DNA from: Archegozetes longisetosus
Lineage: Eukaryota; Arthropoda; Arachnida; Sarcoptiformes; Trhypochthoniidae
Direction of reading: 5' to 3'
DNA length: 64,000 nucleotides
Assembly (NCBI GenBank): GCA_018873245.2
Contig: JAEMBT020000005.1
Coordinates: 12,508,001 to 12,572,000 of the forward strand
Shown: in pieces, positions 35,901 to 50,900 of the stretch
How positions within the stretch are numbered: position 1 is the first letter of the stretch
How the letters are laid out: each line of letters opens with the position of its first letter
Made by a program: the position numbers and the translations under genes
The notes under the pieces: model-generated
Told to the model about the DNA's origin: nothing
Databases searched by the model: none
Seen by the model: only the letters and a program-made list of their open reading frames with translations

Positions 35901-38900
35901 AATGAATAACTTGGTCGAATCGTTGGCTGAAAATACTCATAATGTATGGGCTGCTGAACGCATATCTCAGGGATGGACTTATGGCAGAAATGAAGATCAT
36001 CTGACTAGAAGAAGCCCTCATTTAGTCCCCTATAAATTGGTCGATGATGTTATCAAAAAAGCTAATTTAGACACGGCTTCGGAAACAGTATGTTTTTTTG
36101 TGTTGATTCATATATGTTTTTAGGTCTAACGAGACTATTGTTATCGCGGGCTCTCGATAACATCTCAATAATTCAAAATTGAAATTAGTTAACTAATCTT
36201 TTAATGGAAAGTCTGTTTAATTGGAAAAAGAAGTAAAAACCATTTATCTTCTACTTGAAAAAAGTGTAGTTAGCAAATTCAAGTGAAAACTTTTCCAAAT
36301 AACCATCACTTGAACTTTAGATCTAATCATACTTTCAATGAGCTGAAAGACTTAATTTAAAATCCAATCTTATTTAATCAAAGGTTCGCACATTAATCGC
36401 TTACGGATATAACCTCGAACCGCCGACTGGTGACGCCGCTGCAGAAGCGCAGGCTCTGGTCAGTGAGAAGAGTCCGGATAGATATGACTTCAGAACATAC
36501 AGGGCAGAGAAGACAAATGCTGTCACAACTGGAAAATGGTATTTTGAAGCCGAAATACTGACTGCAGGAGCGATAAGACTCGGTTGGGCTAGTGTGTCAT
36601 TTTCGCCATCGTGTGAATTGGGAGGTGATGAGCACTCGTGGGCTTTTGATTGTTGTAATGCGCGTAAAGCTTATAGCAGTTCGGTTGAACCGTTTGGAAA
36701 ACAGGTTTGATTTCATATAAATACTGATTTTTCAGTATAGGTCTAGTTCAAAACTGACCAAAATTGTTGTAAATCAATCCCATAATATTTTAGATAAATG
36801 TGAATCAGTATTTTCTTTCTATTAATTTGGAGCACATCATTCAAGTTAAGGACTGAAACGAATTATTTTAATTATTGAATTTGCTGTTTAGGTTCAAACT
36901 GGAGATGTGGTCGGATGTATGTTAGACTTGCACGACAAAACTATTAGTTTTAGTCTTAATGGAGAACTACTTCTCGATGCTGTCGGTGGTGAGTGCGCGT
37001 TCGCTGAGATCCCGTCCGGCGATTCCGGTGGTTATGTGCCAGCATTCACTCTAGGCTTAGGTCAAAAAATTAGGCTTATTTTCGGTCAAGACATCAATGC
37101 TTTGAAATTTTTTACATTATGTGGACTTCAAGTAAGAAATATCAATACATGATTTGTGGTTTTAGTTGACTTTCACTCTTTTATTGTTGTAAATCATTTT
37201 CTCCCTCATTCTATTCAAATAAACAATCATTCAGTTATAGTCTGATTTGAGCTCTAAATTGTGTACGAGATTCACAACAATAAACGAGTGAAAACCAACT
37301 GTGGCTTAATTTGTTATTTAAGATAAACTTATGGATTACTTTGTTTTTATTAATGAATTGATAGGAAGGATATCAACCGTTTTGCGTTAACATGAATAGA
37401 AACATGACTTTTTGGTACAATAAAGATGAACCAGTTTTTGTTGATGTGATGGAAGACTCTCACGTCGAAGTGATTCGAATCCCACCTGGAAGTGATTCAC
37501 CGCCAGCTCTGAAAATATCACATAAACTCTTTGAGACTCAAGAGAAGGCTAGTTGGGAGTTCTTGAGGCTATCACTACCAGTCACCTGTCACGAAGACTT
37601 GATTGATGAGTTGGAAAAGTCGACGCGTTGGGAAGAAGTCAAACGAAGAATGAGAAGAAATAAGACCGAAAGAGTTGGTTTCATGCATTCAGCAAAATTA
37701 GAGCAGCATATGCTTCAATCGGGTAACTTTTCAAAATCAAGCTTTAATTGTGTTTGTCTTCTCTATGATTGCAAATAATATAAAGCTAATTAAATCTTAT
37801 TCTTATTGAAAGGTTTTTCTCTATCGGATGTGAAAGATCTTCAACGTGCCTATTCCGAAGGCGAAGGTGAGGATGGTGGTGAAACACCTACACCACAGCC
37901 GATGTCGAATCAATCTCCATGGGCTAAACGAAGACAGGGCTCGTTATCGAAGACAAAATCATTTGATAACGAACTAAAAGTGCCGACAATGCTTGAGGCT
38001 CAAGCCATGATGTCAACAACTCCGAAAATCAGATCATCGAGTGTTGAGGCCTTGAACCAGAGTCAGGTAACACCAGAACCGACAGAAGCGGATCGAAAAA
38101 TCCGAGGTCGATCGCCGTTCAAGTTCTTTACGAGTAAGAAAGATGATGGTCAGGGTCAGAAACATAAGCAGAAACAAAGAACGGCTGGACGTGCTGCCGA
38201 AACAGGACTAGATGGACTTATGCCACCCACTATTTCGATAAATAACGCCTCCTTTAGAGGTTTAACACCACCGTATCAGCAAATGCATACTTTATCACCT
38301 CTTGAGCGCACAGGCAGTAGTCGGAAGCCAACTCTGCCTTCAAACCTGGGCTCAAGACGCGGTTCGAGAGCTAAAATCGAAACCGAAGTACTTCCCGACG
38401 AAAGTAGTGATATGTTGGATTCTTGTGTCCTGGATCTGGTCGATGAATATTTTTATGGAGTACGCATATTTCCCGGTCAAGATCCGTCTCATGTGTTCTG
38501 TGGTTGGGTTACCGCCAATTTCAAACATTACGATAAGACATTTGATGCCTCGAAAGTCAGAAAAGTTACGCTTCAGGTGTGGGCAGAAGACGGGCGCTTA
38601 TCTGATTACTTTGATCGACATAACAGTTATATTGTTAATGCCGGAAAATTGTATTCAGAAGTACATGAAGATGAAGCTCTTACAGGGTCCAGATCTAACC
38701 AAGGTATGAATTTTTGAGCTTTCAATACAATTTTCAAACTATTAACTTTAGTTATTTTGCATTATAAGGAATGTTTGTTGGCTGCCATGTCGACATATCA
38801 ACTGGAATATTAACCTTCACAGCCGATGGCAAACCAACAAAACAGAAATTCCGAATCGAACCCGGAATCAAACTATTCCCGGCCATCATATTCGAGGCCA

Positions 38901-41900
38901 CAAGTAAGGAATGCCTCCAGTTCGAGTTGGGACGCACCTCAACAACACTTCCCTTATCGGCAGCCATTTTGAGGACAAGCGAGAAGCATTTGACACCTCA
39001 GTGCCCACCAAGACTTAAAGTCCAATCACTACAAGCCTATCAATGGTCTCGAGTGCCGAACGTGTCTCTAAAACCACACGCACTCAAACTATCAGACATT
39101 AGAGGCTGGTCTATGCTCTGCGAAGACCCAGTCTCGCAATTAGTGGTTCACATACCAGAAGAAGATCGATCTATTGATATATTAGAGCTGATTGAATGCG
39201 AACGATTGTTGCAGTTTCACGCGCATACTCTTGCATTGTATGGCGCGCTCTGTTTTCAAGGTATTCAAATTTCTCTTAATTGGTTTATCGTAATTTTAAA
39301 ATTTTGCTACTATCAAAACTTCCAATTTTGAGGACAGCATTGATTTATGTGCATTTGAAAGATTGAAAAACAATCAATTATTTGTCCTGAAGTGGTTTCC
39401 GAGTCACAGCCATATGAATATTTGAAAGTCATATTGTATTTGTATTATATAAGTTTTTTCGGTTAATAATAATCTAATAAGAATAGTGATAAGTGGTGAG
39501 CACACATTCAGTATAAAGCAATTGTTAATTCGAATTACGCTAACATTTAAGTTAAGTTTAGTTAAGTTCTTAATGAATAAGTTGGTGCATTCAATAGCTT
39601 GAATCAAAGTTTATTTTCAATGAGAAAACTTTTAACAGAAACACAATAAGATTTTAAAGTGTTTATAAGGCATTGACTCTGATACTACTCGTTTACTGCT
39701 GAAATTTCTCTCATTAGACCATTAAAAGTGAGCGTAAAGACAGACTTTCATAAAAATGAAGGATTTTTCTTAATTTTATCCATATTTTAAAATAAATTTT
39801 TCTGTATATTGAATATTAGGCAACAATAGAGCGGCACATATAATATGCGGACACGTGGACGAAAAACAACTATTATATGCGATCCAATCGGAGTACATGT
39901 CCGGACCATTGAGGACAGGATTCGCTGATCTGCTAATAGCATTACATCTTGAGGTTCACGCAAACTCAAGAAGTCTGACACAAAACGAATACATTGTTCC
40001 AGTCGGTGACAGTCTTAAGAAGTTGTATCAAAACGAATCAATGGTTCACTCGATCTCATCGCTAGCCTGTGTCTCAATCAGACCAGAGATGAAGATGTCG
40101 GAAAGAGTTGATAAGGTGGAATCGATTAAAGACTTATCAAGTCCTTACTTTCCAGTCGATGTTCTGAAACAGTTCGTTATGGAAGCATTAGACGATGCGG
40201 TCAAGAAAGGAAACCGGCCAAATCGGGATCCAATAGGGGGATCTAATGAGAATTTATTTGTGCCCTTGATCAAATTAGCCGATAAATTACTATTAATTGG
40301 TTGCATTGATGATCAGGACTTGGAGCGGATTCTTATACTTATAGATCCTGAGACGTTTGATGCTGATTATGATTTTAATGCTGAGCCCAGAATGAAAGGA
40401 TTGCTGCAAATGAGTTTAGACGAAGGTATTTTCAAATCGTATTTAGATTTTTCACAAAAACTTAGGCTTTAGTTGAATTTAAGTCAAACTATTGGTGTCA
40501 CGCTCATATTCAAGTAGATTTAGGCTAGGTTATGTTGAATAGGCTCAGCCTGATCTAACATCGAAATTTTTAAATCTTTATTGGTCAACGCCCACAGCAA
40601 GAGTCGAACTTTCGGTTATTTCATAGGAACAATTTTTTTGTAAATAATTTTTACATTTATACTGAGCTGAAGTTATATCAAGCAAGTCTAGGCATAAGTC
40701 AAATCTAGTTTTCAAAAAATATTTTTAAACTAAAGCCAGAATGTATAACATTAAGTTCTATTTTCAAGGATATTATTTAAGAAAAAATTCATAAAAGCCA
40801 AAACTTGAGTCTGAACGATTGATAATTTGAAGTTATTTTCAATATTTATTTATTAATTTTTTTGTTGTAAAAAGGTGTCAAACTAGAAATGTGTCACATT
40901 TTGCACCATTTAATGGACCTTCAATTAAGACATAGAGTGGAGTCGATAATAGCTTTTAGCAGTAGCTATGTCGGAGATTTACAATCAGATCAATTGCGAC
41001 GATATATTGAGATCAAGCAAGAAGATCTTCCGGCAGCCGTGGCCGCCAAAAAGACTCGAGAATTTCGTTGTGCACCTTCGGAACAGATGAAATCAATTTT
41101 GTCCTTTAAGGATTTGGATGAAGAAAATGCTGATTCGTGTCCATGTGGCGAAGATCTTAGAGAAAAGTTGTTTGGATTACATGATGGACTTATGGCGAGG
41201 ATTAAAGTTGTTGCTGAGGAAGAAAGCGATAGCGTATCTTCTGATTCGGGTATTTCTGTTGATGGAGAAGAGAAGAAGTCCTGGTCAAAAAAGCTGTTTT
41301 CTATTGTTAAGAGTGTTAAATCTATTGGACATAAGGTATTAAATGGAGAAAAATTAAATGATTTTTCGCGATAAGGGCTCAATTAGCATTTATGCATAAG
41401 TTAAACCCTTCTTCAAGCAAAGCCATTTAGTGATTTCTTTATTAATTATTTCTATCTATAAGTCATTAATATTTGAGATAGATTTAAGATAATTTAGAAG
41501 ATTTTTCTATTTATTATTCTCTGATTTTAAGGAGGAATCAGCTCCGGAGGAAGAAAAGCCTCCCCCTGAAGATGTACTGATGAAGAAAATTGTCTCAACT
41601 GTCGTGAAATGGGCCGAAGAGGCAGAGATCGAGAACAGAGAGCTGATTCGACAGATGTTTCATCTATTATTAAGATGTTATAACGCAGTTGGAAAATTGA
41701 TGGAAGCTTTGGGAAAGGCGTATGTCATTAGCAACAAGTCTAAGAGTGATGTCGAACAGATTTTGCAACACTTGAATAAAGTTAGGGCTTTATTACCAGG
41801 TATTTAAAAGATTTAATTCGATTTTTTAAACGAAAATTGACGTGATTTTCTAGTAATGGGTTTCATCATCTTTTCAAACTCTCAAACAATTTATTCCTAA

Positions 41901-44900
41901 ATATAAACTAAAATTTCATCAATCTTTCAGAAGAAAATATTTTATCAAATTTTTAAGTTATCAGGCAATCAAATTTTGAACGGATAGTGATTTCACTGAA
42001 CTTTGAAGAAAATTTCTGAAATATTCAAGAACTGTAATTTTGAAACTATCAAGAATTTATTTTCCAGTAGGCAGTAGTTTCGTTTAGTTTTTGGAATGCA
42101 ATTTATTAAATTTCCAGTAAATAATTTTGACCAACTTCTCAAACATATAAGCTATTAATTTTTCACTATAATAGTCCAAATGGGACCCGATGAGGAAGAG
42201 ATGATGCGTCACTCGTTGTGGACAATGGTCAACAACCGCGTATTCTTTCAACATCCGGACTTGATTCGTATTCTTAGAGTCCACGAGAATGTAATGGACG
42301 TAATGATGAACACTCTGGGTAAACAGAAAGCAAACGTTCAGTCGAATGAGAAAGAGACCCATTCGGACACTTCGGAGATGGTCGTCGCCTGTTGTCGATT
42401 CTTGTGCTTCTTTTGCCGATCTGGAAGACACAACCAAAAAGCAATGTTTGATCACTTGAACTTCTTATTAGAGCATTCAAATATCTTGCTGTCGCGACCA
42501 TCACTCAGAGGCACAACACCTCTCGATGTTGCTTATTCTTCACTTATGGAGAACCCAGAGCTGGCTCTGGCTCTTAGGTAACGCTTTTTGAATTTACTGA
42601 ATTTTATCTAACCTGAAAATTCATTATCAAGTTTGAATGAATTTATGCAAAGATTTATAACTCAATAGTTAAACAGTTCTTAATTGGAAGGAAGTAAAAA
42701 TTGAGTTTTGTAAAAGCAGTCACTTATATCGTTTCTTTCAACAAATGATTTAGCCTTAATTTGAGAGGAAAAAAGTTGTTACTTTTCAAGCATTAAATCT
42801 CAGTATTATTTATTGATTCATAAATTGATCAAAAATACTATGAGTAGAAAATATACATTCAAGTTTATATTTCAACTCCAAGTCTAACAAATCTTTGAAA
42901 ATTAGACTTTGCAACTCACAACATAATTAAACGTTGAGCTGTAGCATAATTGAAAATTGTCAGCTTATAAATTAGCTCTGAATACAATAACTTTGAAACT
43001 CATTTACTTAGTTCAACGATAAATATAGTGATTCCTAACAAAAATTAATTTTCATGGTCATCAAACTTAATTTTAGTTTAAAATATGAAATTTGCTGTTA
43101 AAAATCTTCAAAGTGAATGACTCCCTCCAACACAATCAAAATAAACTTTAAGTCTATTTTAAAATTATTAAATTTTCCAAAACGTATTAATTTTTGGTGA
43201 TTTTACTCTTTAGGGAACATTATCTCGAAAAGATCGCTATCTACTTATCTCGATGTGGACTGCAATCTAACCAAGAACTTATTGATAAGGGATATCCAGA
43301 TGTCGGTTGGGATCCAGTGGAAGGCGAACGATATATCGATTTTCTTCGATTTTGCGTTTGGGTTAACGGAGAATCGGTCGAAGAAAACGCAAACCTTGTT
43401 ATAAGACTTTTGATCCGAAGGCCTGAATGTCTCGGACCTGCTCTTCGAGGAGAAGGACCAGGACTTTTAGCCGCTATTAAGGATGCGATTCAAATGTCGG
43501 ATAGGATTACGAATGAAAGAGAGGGCAAGATCGCAAGAGGAGAGGTTAAGGAAGACGACGAAGACTATATCGATATGGGAGCAGCTATTCTTAACTTTTA
43601 TTGCGCTCTTGTGGACCTTTTGGGTCGTTGTGCTCCCGAGGCTTCGACTATAGCTCAAGGAAAGAACGAGTGTATGAGAGCCAGAGCTATATTGAGATCT
43701 CTGGTTCCTATGGAAGACTTGGAGGGGGTTTTATCCCTAAGATTTTCGCTTCACTCATGTGGAGAATCTGGTAATCACTGATAGAAATGATTCAATGAAA
43801 AAATTGTTATTCTTTGGTTTTGATGGAAAAGACTTTACTTCCAAATGAGAATCCAAGTTGAAAATAGTTTTAGTTGAGTTTTAGTTGCGTAAAACTTATT
43901 TTAAGCTTCATATAAGTAGTTCTGATCAACTGTTAAAATATTATTAGTGAGAATGATTCTCAACAATAAAAGTCTGAGTTCGGGAGTAAAGCCAAAAGCT
44001 TAACAACTTATTTGAATCAATTGAAAAAAATTGCTAAACTATTGAATTATTTTGTGTTGTAGGCAAGTCTGATATGCCGACAAGTTTACTACCCTCTCAT
44101 AAACAATCGGTTGTATTATTCTTGGAAAGAGTTTACGGAATTGAAAGTCAAGAAATTTTCTTCCGTTTGTTAGAAGAAGGCTTTTTGCCTGATCTTCGAG
44201 CAGCCACAATGTTAGAAACAGCTGATGGAGGAGAAAGCGAAATGTCATTAGCTTTGAATAGATATTTAGGAAATGCTGTTTTGCCTCTACTTATTAAGCA
44301 CAGCTTCTTCTTCACAAATGCCGACAATTGGGCTAATCTATTGGATGCCACGCTTCACACTGTCTATAGATTAGCAAAAGTTAAAACTTTAACTAAAGGA
44401 CAGCGAGAATGTGTATCAGATTTTCTGGTATGAAATTTAAAATATCTAGGCTTTGCCCGATATTAGTCCTTTATTGTTTTAAATCATGCTCACATTCAAA
44501 TCCAGCTTTCGTTCAGACTTTAAATTGTGTTAAACTTTAATTATTACAAGTCTGAGATAAAGAATTTGCTGAGCGAGCGCAAACGAGCTCTTAACTCAAC
44601 TTATAAAGTATTGTTGGTGAGCATGATCTACAACAATATTGTGCACTTAGGCTAGTCATTTTCTAAGAAAATCAAATTATAATCTTTAAGCTCATAAACT
44701 TTCCTATTTGACCTGAAGGTCAGTCTAACTCGAGAAATGCAACCTTCAATGCTCTTAAGACTTCTTCGCAAACTGTGTACTGATGTATCAGTTCTGACCG
44801 AATACACAACAGTAGCCTTACGTCTATTGACGCTTCATTACGAAAGATGTGCCAAATATTACGGGAGTGGAGGTCAGGGTTCTTACGGGTCAGCTTCGGA

Positions 44901-47900
44901 GGAAGAAAAAAGGCTAACGATGCTATTGTTCAGCAATATATTCGACTCATTGGCCAAAATGGAATACGATCCAGATCTGTTCACCCAATCGCTTCCATGT
45001 CTGACTGCAATTGCATGCGCTCTACCTCCAGACTATTCATTGACTCCATCACAATTGGACGACGTCTTGACCAAAGCATGTATGGAGATTTTTTAAATAA
45101 TTTCTAGCTTTAACTTCAAATCATCACCTATATTATTGAAAATTACGCTCATTATCGAAATCTCTCATTTCAAGTCGAAAGTACGGTAGTACTCATTTAA
45201 TTATATCTAAGATTAAGTTTGAGAATGATTTACAACAATATAGAGCGTGATTCAGTACCTAAGATTATTTTTTTTATCTCAATCAAACTTATCTTCTTTT
45301 CGATTTGACATCAGGTCCAAGTGATGGCCCTTATGTTCCCGAACCTGTTAACACTTCTGGTATCAATCTATCGCCAGAATTACTGAATTTAGTTCAGAAA
45401 TTTTCAGAGCACTACCACGACGCGTGGGCCAGTCGTAAGTTTGAGAATGGCTGGCAGTACGGCGAGCAATGGGTCTACAGGAAAACTCATCCCAGGGTTA
45501 AACCTTACCCTCTCTTATCTGATAGAGAGAAAGAAAGGTATAAAGAGCCGATAAGAGATGCGATTAAAGCATTGATTGCGTTAGGATATAAAGTAAGTCA
45601 AATACTTAGTGAAGACCGGATAAGTCACTACTACCATATCATTCACTTATCCAGTTCTTCAACAGAATAAATTGGTGGTTCATATGAGAAAAGTTTAGAT
45701 AAATTGTTCAAACTTTTTACTTTTAAAGGTTGAGCACTCGGAATCGTCAGGTCAGTCAACTCTAGCTCGCCAGTCATCACGTCAAGAGTTGCATCAATCG
45801 GTTTCAATACAAGACTATAATCCACAACCTGTTGATATGACAAATCTGACATTGAGTAGAGATATGCAAACTATGGCTGAGAGATTGGCTGAGAATGCAC
45901 ACGACATGTGGGCTAAGACGGTAAAGGAAGAAAGTGAGGCCTTAGGTGGCGGCATTCATCCACAGATGGTATTGATTTCATATTTCAGCTTTAGTACTCA
46001 ATTGAACCCTTTATTGTTGTAGTTTAGGTTAGGTGAGATCACGCTTACAAGCAATAGTTTTAGAATTGAAAGCTTACCTCAAAAAACAATTTATGCAACA
46101 TCATTAGAGTTTTACACAGTTTTAAACCAAACAATAATTAGCATAATCTGAATATGATTCGCTGCAATAGAAGTCTGTCTGGCGCTTAAGTTTATACTTG
46201 TTCACTTCGCGAATCTTTATTGGCTGCTAATTCGAATTTGATTTGAATATCAGGTTCCTTACGATTTGCTGACAGATAGAGAAAAGAAGAAAAATCGTGA
46301 GCGCTCTCAAGAATTACTCAAATTCTTACAATTCGAAGGCTTCAAAGTTTTCCGGTATTAAAATATTGAACAACTTAACATTAAATCTAAACGAATGCAA
46401 GTTTTAACCGAACACCTACTGATTTGAGACTTATTTTTTCTTTTGTTTACATTCACCATAATCACCATTTGGCCATTAATTCCTTAATCCATTAACTTTT
46501 TGCTATACTAACTTAATGTATGTGTTTTCGAAACCTTATAACTAATAACTTTTGTGGTTATCTAACCCTCTATCGTACAAAAACTAACCTAACCTTAAAT
46601 TAGTGCTGACAATATTACTCCTGCCGGCCAAAGAAATAGATTGGGATCAGTAAATGCAGATTCAGGACTATCCCCGCAAACAAATGAGTGCCGATTCGCG
46701 TCATCGCTACTGGAAAAACTATTGCAATACTTAGATATCGCGTCAATCAGTCTTAAGCTATTGAAACCATCTGCCAACCAATCTAGAAGAATGTCGTTCA
46801 AACAGTCATCGCGTGATGTCAAGTTCTTCAGTAAAGTTGTCTTACCAGTGATGGAGAAATACTTTTCAGCTCAAAGAAGTTTCTTCTTGACTTCAGCCTC
46901 TGTCACTACAGGTTTGAGTGATTAAATAGTTCTTCTTGAAGAATGAGCTAAGTCAACGGCATGGAACTGGTCACTTAGCTCGTTCTTCAAGTTAGAAAAT
47001 CATTCAAGTCATATTTGAGTTACTATTTGTTGATTTTTTACTTATGAGTAGGTTCTTCATCTACTAATGCTGGTATCGCAACAGTTCGTGAGAAGGAATT
47101 AGTCGCTAGTCTTTTCTGCAAATTAGCAGCTTTTCTAAGGTCTAAATTATCTGTTATTGGAGTTGACGCTAAGATATCTGTCAAATGTCTTCAGGTTAGC
47201 AATTGATCGAACTCTCAATTTAAATAACCTAAAAGTAAACTAATTACTATGAAAATTCAATTAAGTAAATTAACATTCCCTAAACTATCGGAACATCCTT
47301 TCAAAGTATTCTGACTCAAAGAATATTCTGGCTCAAAGAATATTCTAACAGACCTCAAGTTTCAACCTTTAGCGTAAACTAGCTTCTTGTAAAATAAAAA
47401 GATATCCCAGGCAATTATCGAATAACTTTTTTGAGGACATTTCTCGAATTTGATTCACATCAATGAAAATACTGCAAATTTTTTAGGTTTTAATCCAAGC
47501 GACTGACGCTAAAACAATAGTCAAATATTCGCCAGACTTCGTGAAGACATCGATGTTGACATTCTTCAATCACGCGGCAGATGACTTAGCGATGTGTGTC
47601 TTTAATTTACAAAATGCCAGATTCTCGCACATTAGGGGCACAACTATGAAGACATCTTCGTCCTTGAATTACATACAATTGGTTTTATTACCAGTTCTGA
47701 CATCAGTTTTCGATCATTTGGCAGCCAATGATTTTGGATCTGATTTACTTTTGAATGATATTCAGGTTGCCTGCTATAAGATATTGAATTCGATCTACAC
47801 ACTGGGGACAAAACATAATGAGCTGACATTAGGCCGAAAGTTCATTAAAAGTGAATTAGATAGACATCGATCAGCTTTAGGTTAGTATAAGGTTTTTCAT

Positions 47901-50900
47901 ACTAAATTATCTCAAGTCATTTTGATTTTATTTCCAAATATTTTCATCAATTTTTTTGGAAAAAATTACAAAAACCCAATATATTAGACTTATTTCAAAA
48001 CTTTTTGTAGGCATATTCATATTTTACACGATTTAAACACTAAGTTATTAAAAATTTGAATTAGGTAACTGTTTGGGAGCCTTCGCGTCAACATTTCCAG
48101 TTGCTTTTCTTGAGCCACATCTAAACAAGCATAACAAGTACTGCATTCACGGCCAATCAGAAGAACATTCACTCGAGGCACAAACAGTCTTATCGGAATT
48201 GGGCGCATCAATGCCAACGCTGGATGACCTGATGGCACAAGTCGAGAAGTTTGTCAGCTCTATGTCTAAGTACTCTAGTGAGCCACATCTAATTGATGTC
48301 ATACTACCAATGCTTACTAGTTACCTACCTTTTTGGTGGTCACAAGGTATATAGCTATCAATTAAGTTATATAAGGCAATCACTTTCTAGACGAATTCTT
48401 CAAAATAGTTATCAATTCTTTAATGATAGAAAATTTCAGCATTTTCGTTTAATTGAAAGCAACAAGTTCACTGTTTTATCAATTGTTATGAATCGATAAC
48501 AAAAATTCAACTTTTTTGTAGACTTCTAAACCCGATTTGAAATGGAGTAAAATTTAAAATTTAGATATTTTAAATAGATCTTCAGACGATAGTCATGGAA
48601 TGAATTATAAACGAAAGCTTTAATATTTTTTCAAATTTGTGTTTTATTGAGGTCCCGATAATGTGAACATAACTGGTGAAAATCATGTAACAATGGTTAC
48701 ATCCGAACACTTAAACAATTTACTAAAAAGCGTCTTAAACTTAATTTGCAATCATATTGGCGCCGAAGGCGCACCGTGGATGGTAACCATCTCTGGCCAC
48801 GCTGGACAGATCATTATCAACTCATCTGAAGACCTGCTCATCGATCCAATCATGCCATTAGCTCAAAAGATATGCAGTCGAGCGGAAGCAGCCTTTCATA
48901 GGGAAGAATTGATGAGAGGTTATCTCAAGTCTGCAACTGATGACACTTCGGCTGTTGAGACACAACTTCAGGAAGAGTTCGCTCTATTGGCCAGGGATGT
49001 CTACGCCTTTTATCCGTTATTAATAAAATATGTCGATATACAAAGAGGTTTGTATTGAAGTTTGATATGAAGAACGGTTAAGTGAGTGCAATGAAAGCTC
49101 TCAGTTAACCCGTTCTGTTAACAAACCATTTATAACTAGGTTTTAATTTTTAATTGATTTTTAGCCCACTGGCTGAAGAACAATATACCCGAAGCTGAGA
49201 TACTCTACCATAACGTGGCCACTATTTTCAATATATGGTCAAAATCTCAATTTTTCAGACGCGAAGAACAGAATTTCATATCTCAGAACGAAATCGATAA
49301 CATGGCTCTCATAATGCCGTCTTCAGGTCGTGGCGGAAGGATATCTGCCACCAAATCAGACGGTGGTGTATCTGCTTCGGCTAAAAAGGTATAATCAATT
49401 AGAAATTTTTTCGAAAAATAATTTCACTCACTATAAATCATTCAAACTTATATCTGTTTTAAGTTTGAAACTTTTTATGGTCGAGTATTGATTGGTTTTT
49501 AACTGCAAGGACTTAAGTTACTTCTATGTTTAGCTAATATTTAAGCCCTCTTTATCTATAAATCATTTAATTGCTTTAAGGGAAAAATTTTACTTCTTAT
49601 ACATAATCGAGATTTTATTTGTTTTAAAGTTCAAGAAGAAAAGGGAAGGAAAACGAGATAAAGACAAAGAATTGGCAGCATCTCTAATGGTCGCGTGTCT
49701 TAAGCGATTACTCCCAGTTGGATTGAATCTATTCGCGGGTAGAGAACAAGAATTAGTGCAGCACGCAAAAGAAAAATTCTTAAAGCGAAAACAAGAAAGC
49801 GATATATTCGATTACGTCAAGATTCAGTTGACGTTACCCGATAAGATAGACCCGAGTGATGACATGTCGTGGCAGCATTTCCTATATAGCAAGTTAGGCA
49901 GTCAGAAGTCGGTTGTTAAGGGAAACGAATTGGCTTTAGTTGAGAAACACGCGAAAGATCCGCATCTAGCTGCAGACCATTTGGTTGAAAGGATTATAGA
50001 TATGGCTAAAGTTTTATATGGACTTCATATGGTATTTATTAGTTATTTCTTACCAATTTGATCAATTCTTTGATGAGTAGATCTGTTTCCATTGCTTTTA
50101 AATTGTTATTCGTATTAAATCCTAATTTGGTTTACAGCCAAATGGTTTTCGTGAAAAAGCGAATATGTGAATGTTACGATAGCAGTCGCTTATCCCATCT
50201 TACAACAAAAAGTTCAATCACTTTATGTACTGTTTAATGATAGATCCTATTTGATAGTATTGAAACTTATTATTTGACTAATTGTCTACTTGCACATAAT
50301 CCTAACTTAACTAACAATTGAATAGTTTGTTGGAGGAAGGGGATAAGAGAACGTTATAAAGTTAGTCACTTATCCCGTTCTTCCAACAAATGATTGAATC
50401 ACTTTTAAACTGTTTATGAGAGACTAATTTCCTTAGACTTGACTGAATCTGCCTATAATTTGGTTCCCTATTTGTAAAGATACATGAATATTTGAATTGT
50501 ACCTATGAATTGCACATTGCATAGCACTTAATTGTATTCTATTTGCTGATACGTTCAAGATCGATCATCCTTCTGGCCAACAAAAAGGTGTTTGGAGGAG
50601 TTGCGTCTCCAGTCAAAGAAAGCGCGCTGTCATCGCTTGCTTCCGCATGATTTCCCTTCACTCTCTTCCAAGGTATCACTTTTTAAGTTTGAATAATTGA
50701 ATTTTTCTCACTTTTCTAACTTGTCAACTAATCGAATGCTTTGGACTAACTACGAATGAATTTTGAATTGATTTTTCAATCAATCTTACGAGCTCTTTGT
50801 TAAATGCTTTGCTAATTACTAATACATATAAGTATTGATTAGATTATTAACTTTTAGAAACATCGAACAAATCGTGAATCAAAAGTTTTGATAAGTTTTT

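Noticed and set aside
40990..41382. 130-codon minus-strand frame
   Set aside because: Complement shadow of receptor exon 18, whose acidic codons read as Ser-rich on the other strand.
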